Shown here piece after piece: positions 49,341 through 60,390 of a stretch of 64,000 nucleotides of DNA. The position numbers were made by a program, and so were the translations under genes. Origin of the DNA: Haemonchus contortus. Its lineage: Eukaryota > Nematoda > Chromadorea > Rhabditida > Trichostrongylidae. The notes under the pieces are model-generated. The model had not been told where the DNA came from and did not search any database. It was given only the letters and a program-made list of their open reading frames with translations. How positions within the stretch are numbered: the stretch's first letter is position 1; each line of letters opens with the position of its first letter. The DNA is taken from NCBI GenBank assembly GCA_000469685.2, contig LS997566.1, positions 24,078,432-24,142,431 on the forward strand. Reading direction: 5' to 3'.

Positions 49341-52300
49341 TACGAGAAACCCCAAGATAATCAGCGGTTCAAGCGCAGGATGCAAAAATGAGTGATTTTA
49401 CTCCGTTAAGGAAGTTGCTGAGAAAATCACAGCAATGTAACCAGACAGAGGAGGCACCTACCACCCACTCAGTCAACGTTGTCAGGAGAGTGTACATAAA
49501 GTCAGGAGAAACAAAAACAGTTCCCGTTTGGTGTGAGAACTTCACCCAAGGAGGAATTTTCTGGGCAACAGATCACTTATTCCCTGACATGGTATGGGAT
49601 AAAGAGACCCAAGAATTAAACCTACCTGTGACGAACACCTTTGCAGGAGCAAAGATCTTTCGAGTAGGGGAGGAGGTGGGAACCTTTGAGCCTTCGGAGG
49701 TCGTGGAGGTGGAGCCTATCACTTACCACGGTGACATGCTGGAATGTACCGCTGAAGTGCCCTCAGATAGGGAGGAGAGGTTGCTACGGTTCTTACGTGA
49801 CAACAGAACTACAGGAGAGCACAACGAGACTATAGGCAGCCTCGTTAAGCGCTATGCCCAGTTTTTTGCAGTGAGCGAGCAAGAGCTCACTCAGACCACA
49901 CTGGTGGAATATAACATCGACACCGGGGATGCCATACCAATTCGACAGAAGGCTCGTCCTGTGCCCTTGGCCGTTCGTGTGCAACTTAGGCGAATTTTGC
50001 ACGACTTACACGAGAGAAAGATCATTGAGCCGAGTAAGTCTAGCTGGGCTCGCCTATCGTGTTGGTCCACAAGAAAGATGGCACCCTTCGACTGTGCGTG
50101 GATTACCGCAAGGTCAATCAGGTGACAAAAATTGACAGCTATCCGTTACCAACAATCGACACGATCCTGCAAAGCTTGAAGGGCAAGAGATATTTTTCCA
50201 CGTTGGACTTGTCTTCAGGCTATTGGCAAATAAGTCTATCTGAGGATGCAAAGGAGAAGTCGGCGTTCACCACGAGTGAAGGCTTATACCAGTTTCGGGT
50301 GCTACTTTTGGTTTGGCATCTTCACCCGCAGTATTCCAACGACTGATGCATGTGGTCTTAGCTCCTTTGTTAGGTGACGACGTGTTTTGTTACCTGGATG
50401 ATATAATGGTAGCGACAAAAACAGTGGAGAAGCATTTCCAAGTGTTGGAACAGGTCTTCCAAGTACTTTCAAAAGCACGACTCAAGTTGAATCCAAAGAA
50501 ATGCGTGCTGCTGGAGATGAAAGTCGAATTTCTCGGTCACATCATCAACCATGATGGGTTACACATGGATCCAGCGAAAGTGCAAGCGATTCGGAAATAT
50601 CCGCTACCGCAGTCGCGCGCGGAGCTTCGTACTTTTCTCGGTATGTGCTCATATTACCGGAAATTCGTGCTGGGATTCTCGAAAGTAGCCGCTCCGCTAC
50701 ACGAGATGACGTCCGAGAAAACGATGTTCCAGTGGAATCCTGCTCGGAAATCGTGCTTCGACCAATTGAAGACGATCATTGTGCACGCGCCTGTACTGGC
50801 ACAACCGGATATCGAGGAAGCAAGGAGCGGTAAGAGACCGTTCAAGATCCACACCGATGCAAGTATCCAAGGTTTAGGTGCTGTCCTAAGTCAGGAAAAA
50901 GAGGATGGATTCCTGCATCCGGTGTTCTTCGCTTCAAAAGGTCTTTCCCGATGTGAAAGGAACTACCATGTAACTGATTTGGAAGCGTTGGCGGTCGTTT
51001 TTGCCTTGAGGAAGTTCCATATGATTGTGTACGGACTCCCAGTGAAGGTGTACACCGACCACCAACCCTTGACGGCACTTTTCAAATGCACTAATGTGTC
51101 AGCCAGGGTACTCAGATGGGCCCTCGAACTCCAGAGGTATAACCTGGAGATCATCTATCTGAAAGGAGCTGCGAATCGCGTAGCGGATGCCCTGAGTCGT
51201 GGAGCTATTCCTTCAGACGAGGAAGAGAATGGGTGTATCCCCAATGAACTCATCGTAGCTGCGGCTTTGGAGGAGCCGGAGTGGACAACGGAACTTCGAA
51301 AGGACCTTACCTATGCTGAGATCATAGCAAGCTTAGAGAGTGGAAATCTGGACAGGGATGTCGCCATCCCTAAACTCTCCCAAAAGCTCAAAGTGGTGGA
51401 CTTTGTCATGGATCGAGGCTATCTTGCTTTACTAGATCAATGTTCTGTTCGAAGGGTTGTTCCAGCGTCCAAGAGAAAGGCGGTTTTTGAGGAGGCACAC
51501 TCAGGGTTACTGGCTGGACACTTTGGTCCGAAAAAGATGATCAGGTAACTGTCGAAAGAGTTGTTCTGGGAAACAATGAAACGGGATATCACTCAGTGGT
51601 CCCAAGAGTGTCAGAAGTGCCTATGCTACAATCATCGCCACCCAATGACACCGGGGTTGAAACCAATTGTTACATCGAAGCCATACGAACTGGTAGGCGT
51701 CGATATCCTAGAAATAGGGTTAACGTCCAGTGGGAACCGTTACATACTTAGCGTAATAGATCACTTTTCAAAGTTTGGTGGAGCATACGCCATTCCATCG
51801 AAGACAGCTTCGGAGGTGGCTAGAGGGAGGACGTCAACCAAAATGTATTCTATCAGATCAGGGAGGGGAGTTCGACAATCGATTGATGCATGAGCTCAGA
51901 TCACTCCTGGGTATAGGACATGTCTATACGAAGGGCTATAATCCCCGAGAGAATGGTCTGACAGAAAGATTTAATCAAACCATCATCCAAATGTTGAGAA
52001 AAAAAGATAGCTGTACCTGCTGAGTTTGATAAGATACTCCCATTTTGCGTGTTTGCTTATAATACGACAGTTCATGAGTCTACAGGGGAGTCCCCGTTCT
52101 ATTTGCTGCACGGGTTCGATCCTTATATTCCGTGGAACACCATCCCAAACCAAGAACCCAGCAAATACGTGATAGACCTTGAGAGCTACACGCAAGAAGT
52201 AACTGCGGCCACAAACATTGCGCGCGAATACGCGCGAGAAGAAAGCAATAAAATGCGTCGCAAGATGAAGATCGCGTATTATAGGAACAAACGTACATGT

Positions 52301-52500
52301 ACGAGACTACCGAAGGTCGGTGATCGGGTGTATATGAAAGTTCCGCGCGAAGCAGTTATCTCAAAATCCAAAGCTAGTCAACCCGTGGGAAGGGCCATAC
52401 CGTGTGTTAGAGACGAGCGACAATAGTGCCCTTATAACGTGGATTGAAGGGGGCGGAGATCCTATCCGAGTACCTTTTGACACGCTGGTTAAGCTGCCAG
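49279..52500 (+). pseudogene. Frameshifted pol: reverse transcriptase, RNase H, integrase
   Basis: Domains read across changing frames. RT: LCVDYRKVN, LDLSSGYWQIS, then the catalytic CYLDDI (about 50,388). RNase H: HTDASIQGLGAVLS and DLEALAVVFAL. Integrase: zinc-finger His/Cys residues near 51,500-51,630, then the DDE triad in VGVDILEIG, LSDQGGEFD and NPRENGLTERF, and a GPY/F-type end near 52,390. Breaks: a TAA at 49,356-49,358, frame changes near 50,050, 50,305, 51,825, 52,015 and 52,385, and a TAA at 51,546-51,548. At the first two pol sites a one-base loss fits the expected family motif. The element can move only if helped in trans, unless the breaks are sequencing errors. Confidence 0.87.
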
Positions 52501-53900
52501 CAGGAGTCTCGAACGAGCCCCTCAGAACAGCTACGACCCGCAGGAAAAGGGGGAGACCCCGAAAAGAAATTCATCTTGCTGACGTTCCAGAAAAAGTGAC
52601 CTGTTTCAGGACGCTGATCACGATGGACCACCCGCTCAATCTGAGACGAAAGTGCGACTGCGGGCTGTTCGATCAAATGGCTCATGTGGCGTTGCCAACG
52701 CTGAAGCACCCGATGGCCAGATCAAAACGTGTGGCAGATATGTTTCAGCTCGCCAATGTGGCTTCGATCTCGGAACAGGAATGCTGGGGGGATGAGCGTA
52801 AAGAAGAGGAGCTGCGCATGAAGAACTCGCAGTTTATGTCGCCGTACGGGTTAGCCCTAGCCATGGAAGCACATCGACGCCGTTGTCACATCTATGCGGA
52901 GGCCATCGACGCTGCCCAGGGCATGAAATTCGACCATCCTGCGCTTTTTCCGTGGCCCGTGAAATATGATGTGGGAGGTCACATCACGACGGCGTTAGCA
53001 ATGTTGAAGCATATAAAACTTCCAGGAACATCCGCGGCCATCGGTCAACCCGTGTTTCTGGCGTTACCGCAAGGATTCGCGAGGATGCACATGGAAGTCG
53101 ACTACGATGACGCAGTAACCATATACGTGTATGAAAACTGGGAGTTCCTTGCTCAGAAACTATTGGAGGTCAATATATTTACTGCCATAATCGTAGTGTG
53201 GCCTGGCTCGATGCCGTCTGGACGATCTATGAGGCAACTGTTAATTGCTCTGGAAAGGCATCTACAGCCGGGTGGGACACTTCTTTTCTTCCCGAGCCCG
53301 TATGAGGATCACAACCAGCAAGAGTGGACCGCGATGGGAAGAGTGTGCGCGGAATTCGTTCGGTTCATGACCACGTCGGATAGAGGATTTGAAGCTGTGG
53401 TGCGAGACCACTACTCGGAAGTCCTGGACACCGCCCCGTATACCCATCCTGCGATTTGCCTCGGAACGGACCCGCGCTTCAAGGAGACTCCATTCATTGG
53501 CCGCCAGATCGTCTTGTACCTGGAGAAGATGCGTATAACCATGAGCGACATTCTCAGACTGGAGGAGTTCAAACCAGCATCGGACCAGCTCAAGGAGAAG
53601 CGTCGGGAGGAGCAAGCTGCCAAGAGGAGGCGACGTCGCGACGAATTTAAGCAAAATTTCTTCGTCATCGCAGACCCTGAGAGAAGACGCCAAGACCTGC
53701 AGTTCTCGTTTCGACGCCCGAGTGATAGCCAATACGAAGAAGGAGGCACGTCTCAAGAGGGGCGAGTAGCTCTAAGATGGGAAGAGCAAGTTTTCCACCT
53801 TCACCCATATGAAGCCGCTAGAGGAGGAGCATCCGGAGGCAGGCACAACAGGGGAAATGAAGGGACGAGATACCCGAGGGGAAACCATCGTCAAGCTTAA
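52404..53900 (+). CDS. C-terminal extension of pol with AT-hook-like motif and unrecognised domain
   Basis: 498 codons open to a stop just before the 3' LTR. The first about 30 residues complete the integrase GPY/F module (SALITWIEGG). At about 47-56 comes RKRGRPRKEI, a canonical AT-hook core (RGRP flanked by Arg/Lys). Roughly 60-360 is a globular-looking region (KCDCGLF, RSKRVADMFQLANVASISEQECW, SPYGLALAMEAHRRRCHIYAEA, FTAIIVVWPGSM, HLQPGGTLLFFPSP). A basic helical part follows at 390-415 (KEKRREEQAAKRRRRR). The IIVVWPG...LQPGGTLLFF pattern recalls the later strands of Rossmann or methyltransferase folds, but the SAM-binding glycine motif is not obvious, so that is speculation. No signal peptide or membrane segment argues against env. 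It probably is translated as part of pol. Confidence 0.7.
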   Translation: MLETSDNSALITWIEGGGDPIRVPFDTLVKLPAGVSNEPLRTATTRRKRGRPRKEIHLADVPEKVTCFRTLITMDHPLNLRRKCDCGLFDQMAHVALPTLKHPMARSKRVADMFQLANVASISEQECWGDERKEEELRMKNSQFMSPYGLALAMEAHRRRCHIYAEAIDAAQGMKFDHPALFPWPVKYDVGGHITTALAMLKHIKLPGTSAAIGQPVFLALPQGFARMHMEVDYDDAVTIYVYENWEFLAQKLLEVNIFTAIIVVWPGSMPSGRSMRQLLIALERHLQPGGTLLFFPSPYEDHNQQEWTAMGRVCAEFVRFMTTSDRGFEAVVRDHYSEVLDTAPYTHPAICLGTDPRFKETPFIGRQIVLYLEKMRITMSDILRLEEFKPASDQLKEKRREEQAAKRRRRRDEFKQNFFVIADPERRRQDLQFSFRRPSDSQYEEGGTSQEGRVALRWEEQVFHLHPYEAARGGASGGRHNRGNEGTRYPRGNHRQA

Positions 53901-53932
53901 GAGTCGGGACGACTCTCCGAGCCCCACGGGCA

Positions 53933-54346
53933 TGTAATGTATATGACTGTTGTATGTAATGTAAATGGTTGTTGTTTTTGTTATATAATTGTTTATATTC
54001 CATCTTTGTATTAAATTTTGTTATTCTAGTTATCCTTGTTCTCGGGTTTCGTCATCCAGCAGAGGAGGGTTTCGTCATCCAGGAGCGCAGGACGCCGCTG
54101 CCAATCGATAAATGGGAGCGCCAACGATTGATGACGTCACAAGGAAGATCCTCAATGGACCAATCACAGCAGTCCAGCGGCCCCGCCCCCTTTCGAGCCT
54201 ATATAAGGCCGGCGATCTCTTAATAGGTTTTTATTGTTGTTCTTGTAGTGGTCGAGTCTAGTGACCACGTAATAAACCCCTATCGGTCGCGACGTGTACG
54301 CCTCGCCACGGCAGAGGGGACTCGAGAACCCCTGGACCGTGTGACT
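53933..54346 (+). repeat. 3' LTR
   Basis: Same start and end words as the 5' LTR. Differences by eye include TTGTTTTTG for TTGTTGTTG, one extra GTT near 54,236 and loss of four bases in the CGCCTCG.CCACGG region. Followed by the GTTA duplication. Confidence 0.9.
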
Positions 54347-54350
54347 GTTA

Positions 54351-55495
54351 AAGGTGCGTTCAAACTCGGTAGAGATGGAGGTGGCAAGATAGAAAGCTCA
54401 ATAGCAGGGTGCAGGACTGAAATCCGGAGAGGGGGAAAGGGAAGGTGGGGAATCCGAAGCTAACGATCGTGTCTAAAGGCTTTTTGGATTGTGTGCTCAC
54501 TCTTTTTATTCCTTCAGGCGTAGCCTTCATGTGCAGTAGGGATGCACTGTCCCGGTGAGGTATCCCGCTGTAGGGATCTATTGTGTAGGTGACCGCTCGA
54601 ACGCAATTGTTTCCCTTGGCCGTACAGTGTTTCAACTCTAAGGAAGTTGGGGAAATGTGCCGGGATTGAAGATGTAAACGTAACGATCGAAAATAGCAAC
54701 CGATTCCGACCAGTGTAGCCTTGTACCACGCGAAGTAGGAGTTCGTACTGTTAGTGTCAGAGAGGCATTCAAACTTAACATAAATGGAGGCGTATAACTC
54801 GGACGATCCAACTGTCTTAGACTGAATCAACTTTATAACTATAGAGAGTTTCATTGTTCAGCCAGGTAAAAAGCCTTCGTCCTCTTGCCGCCTTAGTGCA
54901 AAACACTTACGTCCTTAAAATTGAAGACTAGTGTAGAACCTCTGCGCTTACATGCTTATCACGATTTTTGCGTTAAATTCTACCAAACAATACATTGGCC
55001 GACGAGATCATTGATGACGTGTGCAGATAAATGATGGCAAATTATTATAATTTCATGCCCCGGTGAAGCACAGGATTCTAAAGTATGGGATAGACAAGAA
55101 AGTAAATGATTTCAAGACCATTCGTGATTTTTTTAATGTCGCGAGCTAGATATGGATGTGTAACGAATGTAGATGGCTGTTATATGTATCTTCTAGAATT
55201 AGGCTTTAACGGCTCTCTCCATTTTGTTGGGAGAGGGCGGTACACTATGATGCTAGAACGGTTAATTTATCGAAGGCCGAGAGACTGGCACGGTATCGTG
55301 CACAGGCCCCCTTCTAGCTATTGGCAGTGCTTTTTGCTAACTAATTACACTAAGCATTTGTTCCACTACAAATCTACTCCGAATCTTCTAGCTTCCATAG
55401 GTAAGAGGATCAGATTTCGTACGATAGGAGGGAGGGATGGATTAATGATTTGGTATTCATTTATCACATGTCAAGACTCATCAAAGGGATCTGAC
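54351..55495. other. No supported gene
   Basis: Right flank of the LTR element. ORFs at 54,360-54,854 (minus) and 55,106-55,567 (plus) have no recognisable domain, and the latter runs into the decayed RTE copy. Confidence 0.4.
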
Positions 55496-56949
55496 GTCAA
55501 CGATCAACTATTTCCTCGAGCGGGTGCCAGTGACGTCTCCATTCCTCCCTGTCGCGAGCTAGAGTAGTCCATCCAGCGAGGGATCGCCGCGGTCCGACGA
55601 TCATTACTGTGTCGCATGGCTTACCCCCCCCCACCTCATTTTCGATTTCTTGCCCTGATCACGGCATCCCTGATCTTCGTTCGTTGTGGAGCTCGTAACT
55701 CCGGATGCCCTTTTCACTAAAAAAACTTCGGATGCAAGGGGAAATTCGAGCGTCACTCTTTTCTAAAGTACGTTTAGCTGCGGTGACGGCATGTTCATAC
55801 TGTTTTTGTAGTCCAAGTCTTCTAGGTGTACTCCAAAGCAGGATGGACCGCATGTCGAAAAGGTGAGCCGGAAGTTCTTTGTCTTTTTCATTGTCCCTTC
55901 GATGTTATTAAATGCTCCCCTCGTCGCGCGTTTCCTTCTGCTCAGCTTAGGTGCTAAGTCGTTCATCTTCTGACTCCTTGGCGTAAACACATGGCTACAG
56001 CATTCTAAGATTTTCGTTCTGTTTAATGTGAAAGGAGCATCACGTTCCGATCCATTTCACAGAAAATCTTTTTCGTTAGGTTGGGTCGTAAGCTGATCTC
56101 TTCACAAGCGTTGTCCAATTCGGCCAGCATTTGTTCGGCCTGATCGGTGTCTGGTGTTATAGCACACTGTCATCTGAAAAGCGGGCGTCAGTAAGTAGCG
56201 TTTGTCGCTATTCTCTTCCATACCCCGTTCTCTAAAGCGACACTGAAGTGTTTGGGTGAGCCCTGCAAAACCGCCCTCTTCACATCGATGATAACTTCTT
56301 TCGTGAAATGGCGTAATTCTGTTCGTGAAGCTGTTGTAGAGCTCACGTAGGACCCTCATACATTGAGTAAGAACACCTTGGTTGATCAGGGTTCGATTAA
56401 CGCTTCTGTTTTTGTGATATCAAAGGCCTCTTCAAATCGATGAATGTGAGACATAAGGGCATTCTGTACTCTCGCGATACTTCAGTGAGTCTTGCTACGG
56501 TGTGAAGGTGATCAATTGTACGAAACGCTCTCCGAAATCCTGCTTGCTGACCTGACATGGCTGTCCTTCATCTAATATTCTGCCAATCCTGTTGAGGATG
56601 ACACTGGCGAATAGTTTATAGATTACAGACAGCAGACAGATTGAGCGATAATTGCAATATCGTCTAAACATCCCTCCTCATTCAGTTAACGGTTTGTTCT
56701 TTTTGTGCAGTTTTGCTTGTTTTTTTTGAAGCGGGCTCTTTGCGTGCTGACGAATGGGCCGATCTAGAGTTTGACACTGTCTGGGAAGACTCTCTAGTTA
56801 GATGAACTGATTTGATCTACTGGGACCGAGCACCGTACAATTCTTTTTCGAAGTCACGGCTTGTCGTATCTTGACAGGGAGAACTGAAAGGACAACATAT
56901 CCTTCTTCCCCAAGATGGTAGGCATCCAGGTAGATGTGGCTGCGGAAGA

Positions 56950-57068
56950 GATAAAGGTAGAATCGTAAATGACCTATTCCATTGCCCTTCAACGTGCAGT
57001 AACTGTCTCGGACAGTTACTGCACGTTGAAGGTCAATGGAATAGGTTATTTGCGATTCTACCTTTATC
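56950..57068. repeat. Large hairpin from an inverted duplication inside the RTE copy
   Basis: Arms of 58 bp (56950-57007 and 57011-57068) with a 3-bp loop TCG and about three mismatches. The left arm corresponds to normal RTE sequence (compare about 15,906-15,965); the right arm is its inverted duplicate. Confidence 0.9.
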
Positions 57069-57264
57069 GAATAGAAGTCATCTTAGTCTTATATTTGATG
57101 AACCTCCGGCGTGCTTTGCGAATGCCCTTCCCAGCCTCGGCGGCCTCAGACAAAACTGCTCCACTTCTCTCTTTTAGGTCTTCCTTTATCGCTTCTCTGC
57201 ATAGCTTCGCAAGTTTTGTCTACAGCAGGTTATTGCCTGTGTTTTAAGAGGCTGCTTTCACAGT

Positions 57265-57512
57265 CCGCCGGCCGGCCGGCGTGCCAGCCGAGGTAGTGCT
57301 AGGAGGGGGAGGGAGGCAGACGGAACCTTTGGACGCGGTGGCGTCCCGCCCAAGCTCCTTCGAAGGGCTGAAAACAAAGAAAAACAAGATCGAAATAATT
57401 TGCCTTTGCCCTTCGAAGGGGCTCGGGCATGACGCGACCGCGTCGAAAGGTTCCGTCTGCCTGCCTCCCCCCTCCTGGCACTACCTCGGCTGGCACGCTG
57501 GCTGGCCGGCGG
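57265..57512. repeat. GC-rich foldback element (MITE) inserted in the RTE copy
   Basis: Arms of about 105 bp begin CCGCCGGCCGGCC and end GGCCGGCGG; both include GGTTCCGTCTGCC and CTTCGAAGGG in opposite orientation. The centre (about 40 bp) is AT-rich. AGT may flank it on both sides (left CAGT, right AGTATG), a possible 3-bp target duplication. No ORF. Confidence 0.8.
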
Positions 57513-58400
57513 AGTATGAGAGCAGCCAGAGAGGCATTTCTTGGCATCTTTGAAACTCTCTGCTTTCGTGGTGCTATCGTGAAGGCGTCCGAGGAGCCTG
57601 TTGTATTATTCATCGATGTTGTTGCTGACAGGACCATCCCACAAACTCGCAAACGAAAGAAAGCGGTCCTAGTCGACAGTCTTGGGACTTCATTTTTTGA
57701 ACTCAGCAGCTCTCTTCACGCACTGAAAGCAAATTATTCAGTTGAGGATGGGATAAATAAACGAAGAATAAACTACACTTCACTAACACAATAAACTTCT
57801 GAAACTACGAGTTACCATGGATAGTGTGGTCAATACAACAAACTCGGACAACCATTCATTACTCTTACCTCATTTCATTCCATGAGTCCCGATATGGAGC
57901 TCCTCAGCCGTTCATCTGGGGGCAACATAGGCGTCAAAATCTCTGATCGATGACCTTGAGAAGTGTGGTCTTCTCTGTAGAGCTTCTCCAAAACTATATA
58001 GCCCGTTTCCAGCTCTTCTTCTACGTAATTCAATGTTGGTGCGTAGACAACGAAGATTGTTAGAGCTGGAGTTGAGTCACATATTCTCGATTCCAGACAT
58101 CCGATTCGGGTTGTCAAGCTTCTTTACGGACCAATGTTCATAGCTAAGTGCGCGATTCCTCTCCAGTTTAAAATATGGTGAGCAAGAGGTGGTGTTTACT
58201 CGTCTTGGTCAGTACGATGACGTCGTACTTGATCTTCTTGGCTTGCATCATCAGATCTTCGGTACACGCTTCCGATGCAAACGTTGAAAGTACAGACCGC
58301 CATCTTAGCATTCCTCCTTTTAGGCAGCCTGTTTTGGCACTGAGCTTTTATCAGCCTCTTTAAAACATTCTTATCCACGTAGCCGTAATGAGAGCCCCCT

Positions 58401-59249
58401 ATGTCCAGGGTCTGAGACCTATTTGATTACTATTTTGGCATATGTTTATCCACATTTAGCTTGCCAAGGACCGTGGGGGACCCACTGATGGCCATGTGGA
58501 CATGCAGACGTGCTTTCGAGGTTACATATGAATTTCAATGGAAAGACTGATGAAGTCTCCAGTGCAAAATTCCGTTGAGAAATAGAAAAGTTGGCGAGCG
58601 CTTTCGCACCATACAAACCAATATCTGATCGTAAAGACGAAAGGAGATGGCAGGGCAACAGTTTGTCTCTTTTTTTTTGTAGGTAGATATTTTCCTGAAC
58701 GAGTCTTTGTCCTTACTCCAGAACGCAGCAATTCATACGAAATGCAAGGGACTTATAGCGTGAAGAACAAATTCAATCGGACGGATAAGGGGTACTCAAG
58801 CAAGCGATTGCCATTCCCGAAGTATCTCGAAAACTACCTAACCCTAGCTCCGAACGTGAAGCGGCAAGCCGGTCAATATAACCTTCTGCATGACTGGGGG
58901 TACGGGAACGTTGTGTGAGAGTACATGATAAAGTGCCAAAATTGAGGAAAGATCACAAAATAATTTTTGCTTCTTAAACTAATGGTGGTTAGTGAGGACG
59001 CACCCACACACCGCGCATTTCACCTACCCGTCGCGTTGAGGTAACTGTGACTTCCAAAGATAGCACGCTGGACATTTTCAGTCGAAGCAAGATTCCTGTT
59101 ATGTGATTCCTGTGTTTGTTATTGCAAGTAGTGCAGCCTTAACAGAGCCGTCGTGATAGAGCCACTACGGAGGTGCTCGTAGGCCAGGGCACCTCTCGTA
59201 GCCCTTACAACACCCTTTGAATTCGTTTTTCGAAGCTACGTGAGACGTT
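58401..59249. other. No supported gene
   Basis: Between the decayed RTE and the tRNA-like repeat. Short ORFs only. Confidence 0.4.
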
Positions 59250-59376
59250 CATGTGAGACTTACAAGGTTGGCGGTATGGACAAAACTCCAGTCTCGGACG
59301 GGACTCGAACCCATACGTGTGCTTTACGGGCACCGTGTTCTATCCCCTATACTACCAAGACCCCGCTTGCCCTCAC
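59250..59376 (-). repeat. tRNA-like repeat, second copy
   Basis: Related to 22,831-23,015 by the ACAAGGTTGGCG start and the tRNA-like part at 59291-59361 (minus). Acceptor GTCTTGG pairs with CCGAGAC. Anticodon stem GTGC/GCAC encloses a seven-base loop whose middle reads GTA, and the T arm is TGGGTTCGAGTCCCG. The D stem has one mismatch. Repetition and flanking homology favour a SINE- or MITE-borne tRNA derivative over a working tRNA gene. Confidence 0.6.
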
Positions 59377-60340
59377 CTTCTTAATGGCTATGGCATATAA
59401 GCCATTAAGAAGGCCATCAAAATCTATAAAGAGGTCTCCGGAGTTGGGTCTGACATAAATCTCCAAAAAGCAATTGATAAAGTAGCTGAGTGGTCTGAAA
59501 TAAATCATATTCCACTTTCCATTGAGAAAACACAAATGCTGTGCCTGGACAAACGTGCCCGAAATCCTTCATATCGTTTGGGCGGCTCGACACTTAAAGT
59601 GGTATCAGAAGTCCTTGACCTGGGATTTCATTATGATAGAACGCTTAACTTTTCTAATCATTATGAAGTATTAGTTTCGAAAGCCCTCCGTCGGAGTTTC
59701 AATGTTTTCAAGGTGCTTCGCACTAATGATTCGAAAACTCGGCTAAGAGCTTTCAAGGTTTACGTTCGTCCCATTTTGGAATGTGGATCTACTGTTTTCA
59801 CACCCTTTAAGAAAAAATATGTTTATGCTTTGGAAGGAGTTCAAAATAGCTTCACTCGTAAACTTATGATGCGAAGTCATCATTTAAATTATAATGAAAT
59901 ACCTGTGGAAGTGAGCGTAATAAGATACTCGGTCTAAAGTCTCTCGAATGGAGAAGAAAGAAATTTGATATTCTCATGACATATAAAATTCTAAATGGCA
60001 TAACCACCGTGGATATTTCGAAGTTCTTTACAATCGTGTCTTCCAACACGCGAGGCTCCTCCGCTAAGATTTCAACCATGCCGGCAAGAACTCAAATTAA
60101 AGCGCAGTTTTTCAGTAACAGAGTTAGATCTAGCTTCAATTCGCTTTTACGTCGTAATCTCGTCCCTCGAAGTTATTGTACTCTCAAGAAGTCCATCGAC
60201 AGGTTGATTTCACTTAGTTGAGTTCATTATAAGATCTAATTTTTTGTTTTACTTCCTTTTTTCATAGTCGTGTTATTTTCCTCATTTCACATGTTTACAA
60301 CATGTCCGTTAAATAAATAAAAAATAAATAAATAAAAGAA
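59377..60340 (+). mobile_element. CR1-like LINE, 5'-truncated
   Basis: Begins immediately at a small hairpin (59377-59413, CCTTCTTAATGGCT and its complement), runs through the C-terminal part of a reverse transcriptase, and ends in a tandem AAATAAATAAA tail, as CR1-type elements end in short tandem repeats. It sits between oppositely oriented pieces of the tRNA-like repeat. Confidence 0.8.
59401..60221 (+). pseudogene. CR1-like reverse transcriptase C-terminal half
   Basis: The frame starts just where the catalytic ADD motif would be (IKIYKEVSG follows where ADDIKIYKEV is usual). It continues with LQKAIDKVAEWSE, PLSIEKTQML, LDLGFHYDRTLNFSNH, RAFKVYVRPILECGS and, after a frameshift near 59,925, GLKSLEWRRKKFDILMTYK and SFNSLLRRNLVPRS, ending at a TGA (60,219-60,221). 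These are the thumb and C-terminal blocks of CR1/jockey-type LINEs. Lacking endonuclease and most of the RT, it is dead on arrival. Confidence 0.85.
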
Positions 60341-60390
60341 GGCGAGGGCAAGCAGGGTCTCGGTAGTGTAAGGGATAGAGCGCGGTCAAA
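60341..60390 (+). repeat. tRNA-like repeat fragment, inverted relative to 59,250
   Basis: GGCGAGGGCAAGC followed by GTCTCGGTAGTGTAAGGGATA repeats the 5' part of the tRNA-like unit in the opposite orientation to the left flank of the CR1 element. Confidence 0.65.

Larger units (their letters stand above)
46828..54346 (+). mobile_element. Gypsy-like LTR retrotransposon, complete but with broken pol
   Basis: A 7.5-kb element with two LTRs (415 and 414 bp), flanked by the direct duplication GTTA (46824-46827 and 54347-54350). Order inside: primer-binding site, gag plus protease ORF, reverse transcriptase, RNase H, integrase, and a long extra C-terminal ORF. RT before integrase places it with Gypsy (Metaviridae-type) elements rather than Copia. 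The LTRs differ by about five substitutions and two small indels by eye, so insertion is recent. Pol has several frameshifts and one stop. No env-like ORF with a signal peptide or membrane segment was seen. Confidence 0.93.
55496..58400 (-). mobile_element. Decayed RTE copy
   Basis: Aligns along its length with the RTE at 14,278-17,650. Its left end (CGAGCGGGTGCCAGTGACGTCTCC) matches the ORF end near 14,325; the right end (CAGCCTGTTTTGGCACTGAG) matches the ORF start near 17,145. Many stops and indels remove coding capacity; small frames survive, such as MFTPRSQKMNDLAPKLSRRKR. Two insertions or rearrangements interrupt it (hairpin at 56,950 and foldback at 57,265). It is clearly older than the 14-kb copy. 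Confidence 0.88.

Noticed and set aside
53262..53756. 164-codon minus-strand ORF under the LTR element C-terminal ORF
   Set aside because: Shadow of the longer plus-strand ORF; low-complexity Leu/Ser composition and no motif.
53933..54346. ORFs inside both LTRs (about 84 codons)
   Set aside because: They cover the LTR promoter, are identical because the LTRs are repeats, and show no protein features.
55106..55567. 153-codon plus-strand ORF
   Set aside because: Its 3' end lies within the antisense of the decayed RTE copy and the peptide shows no domain.
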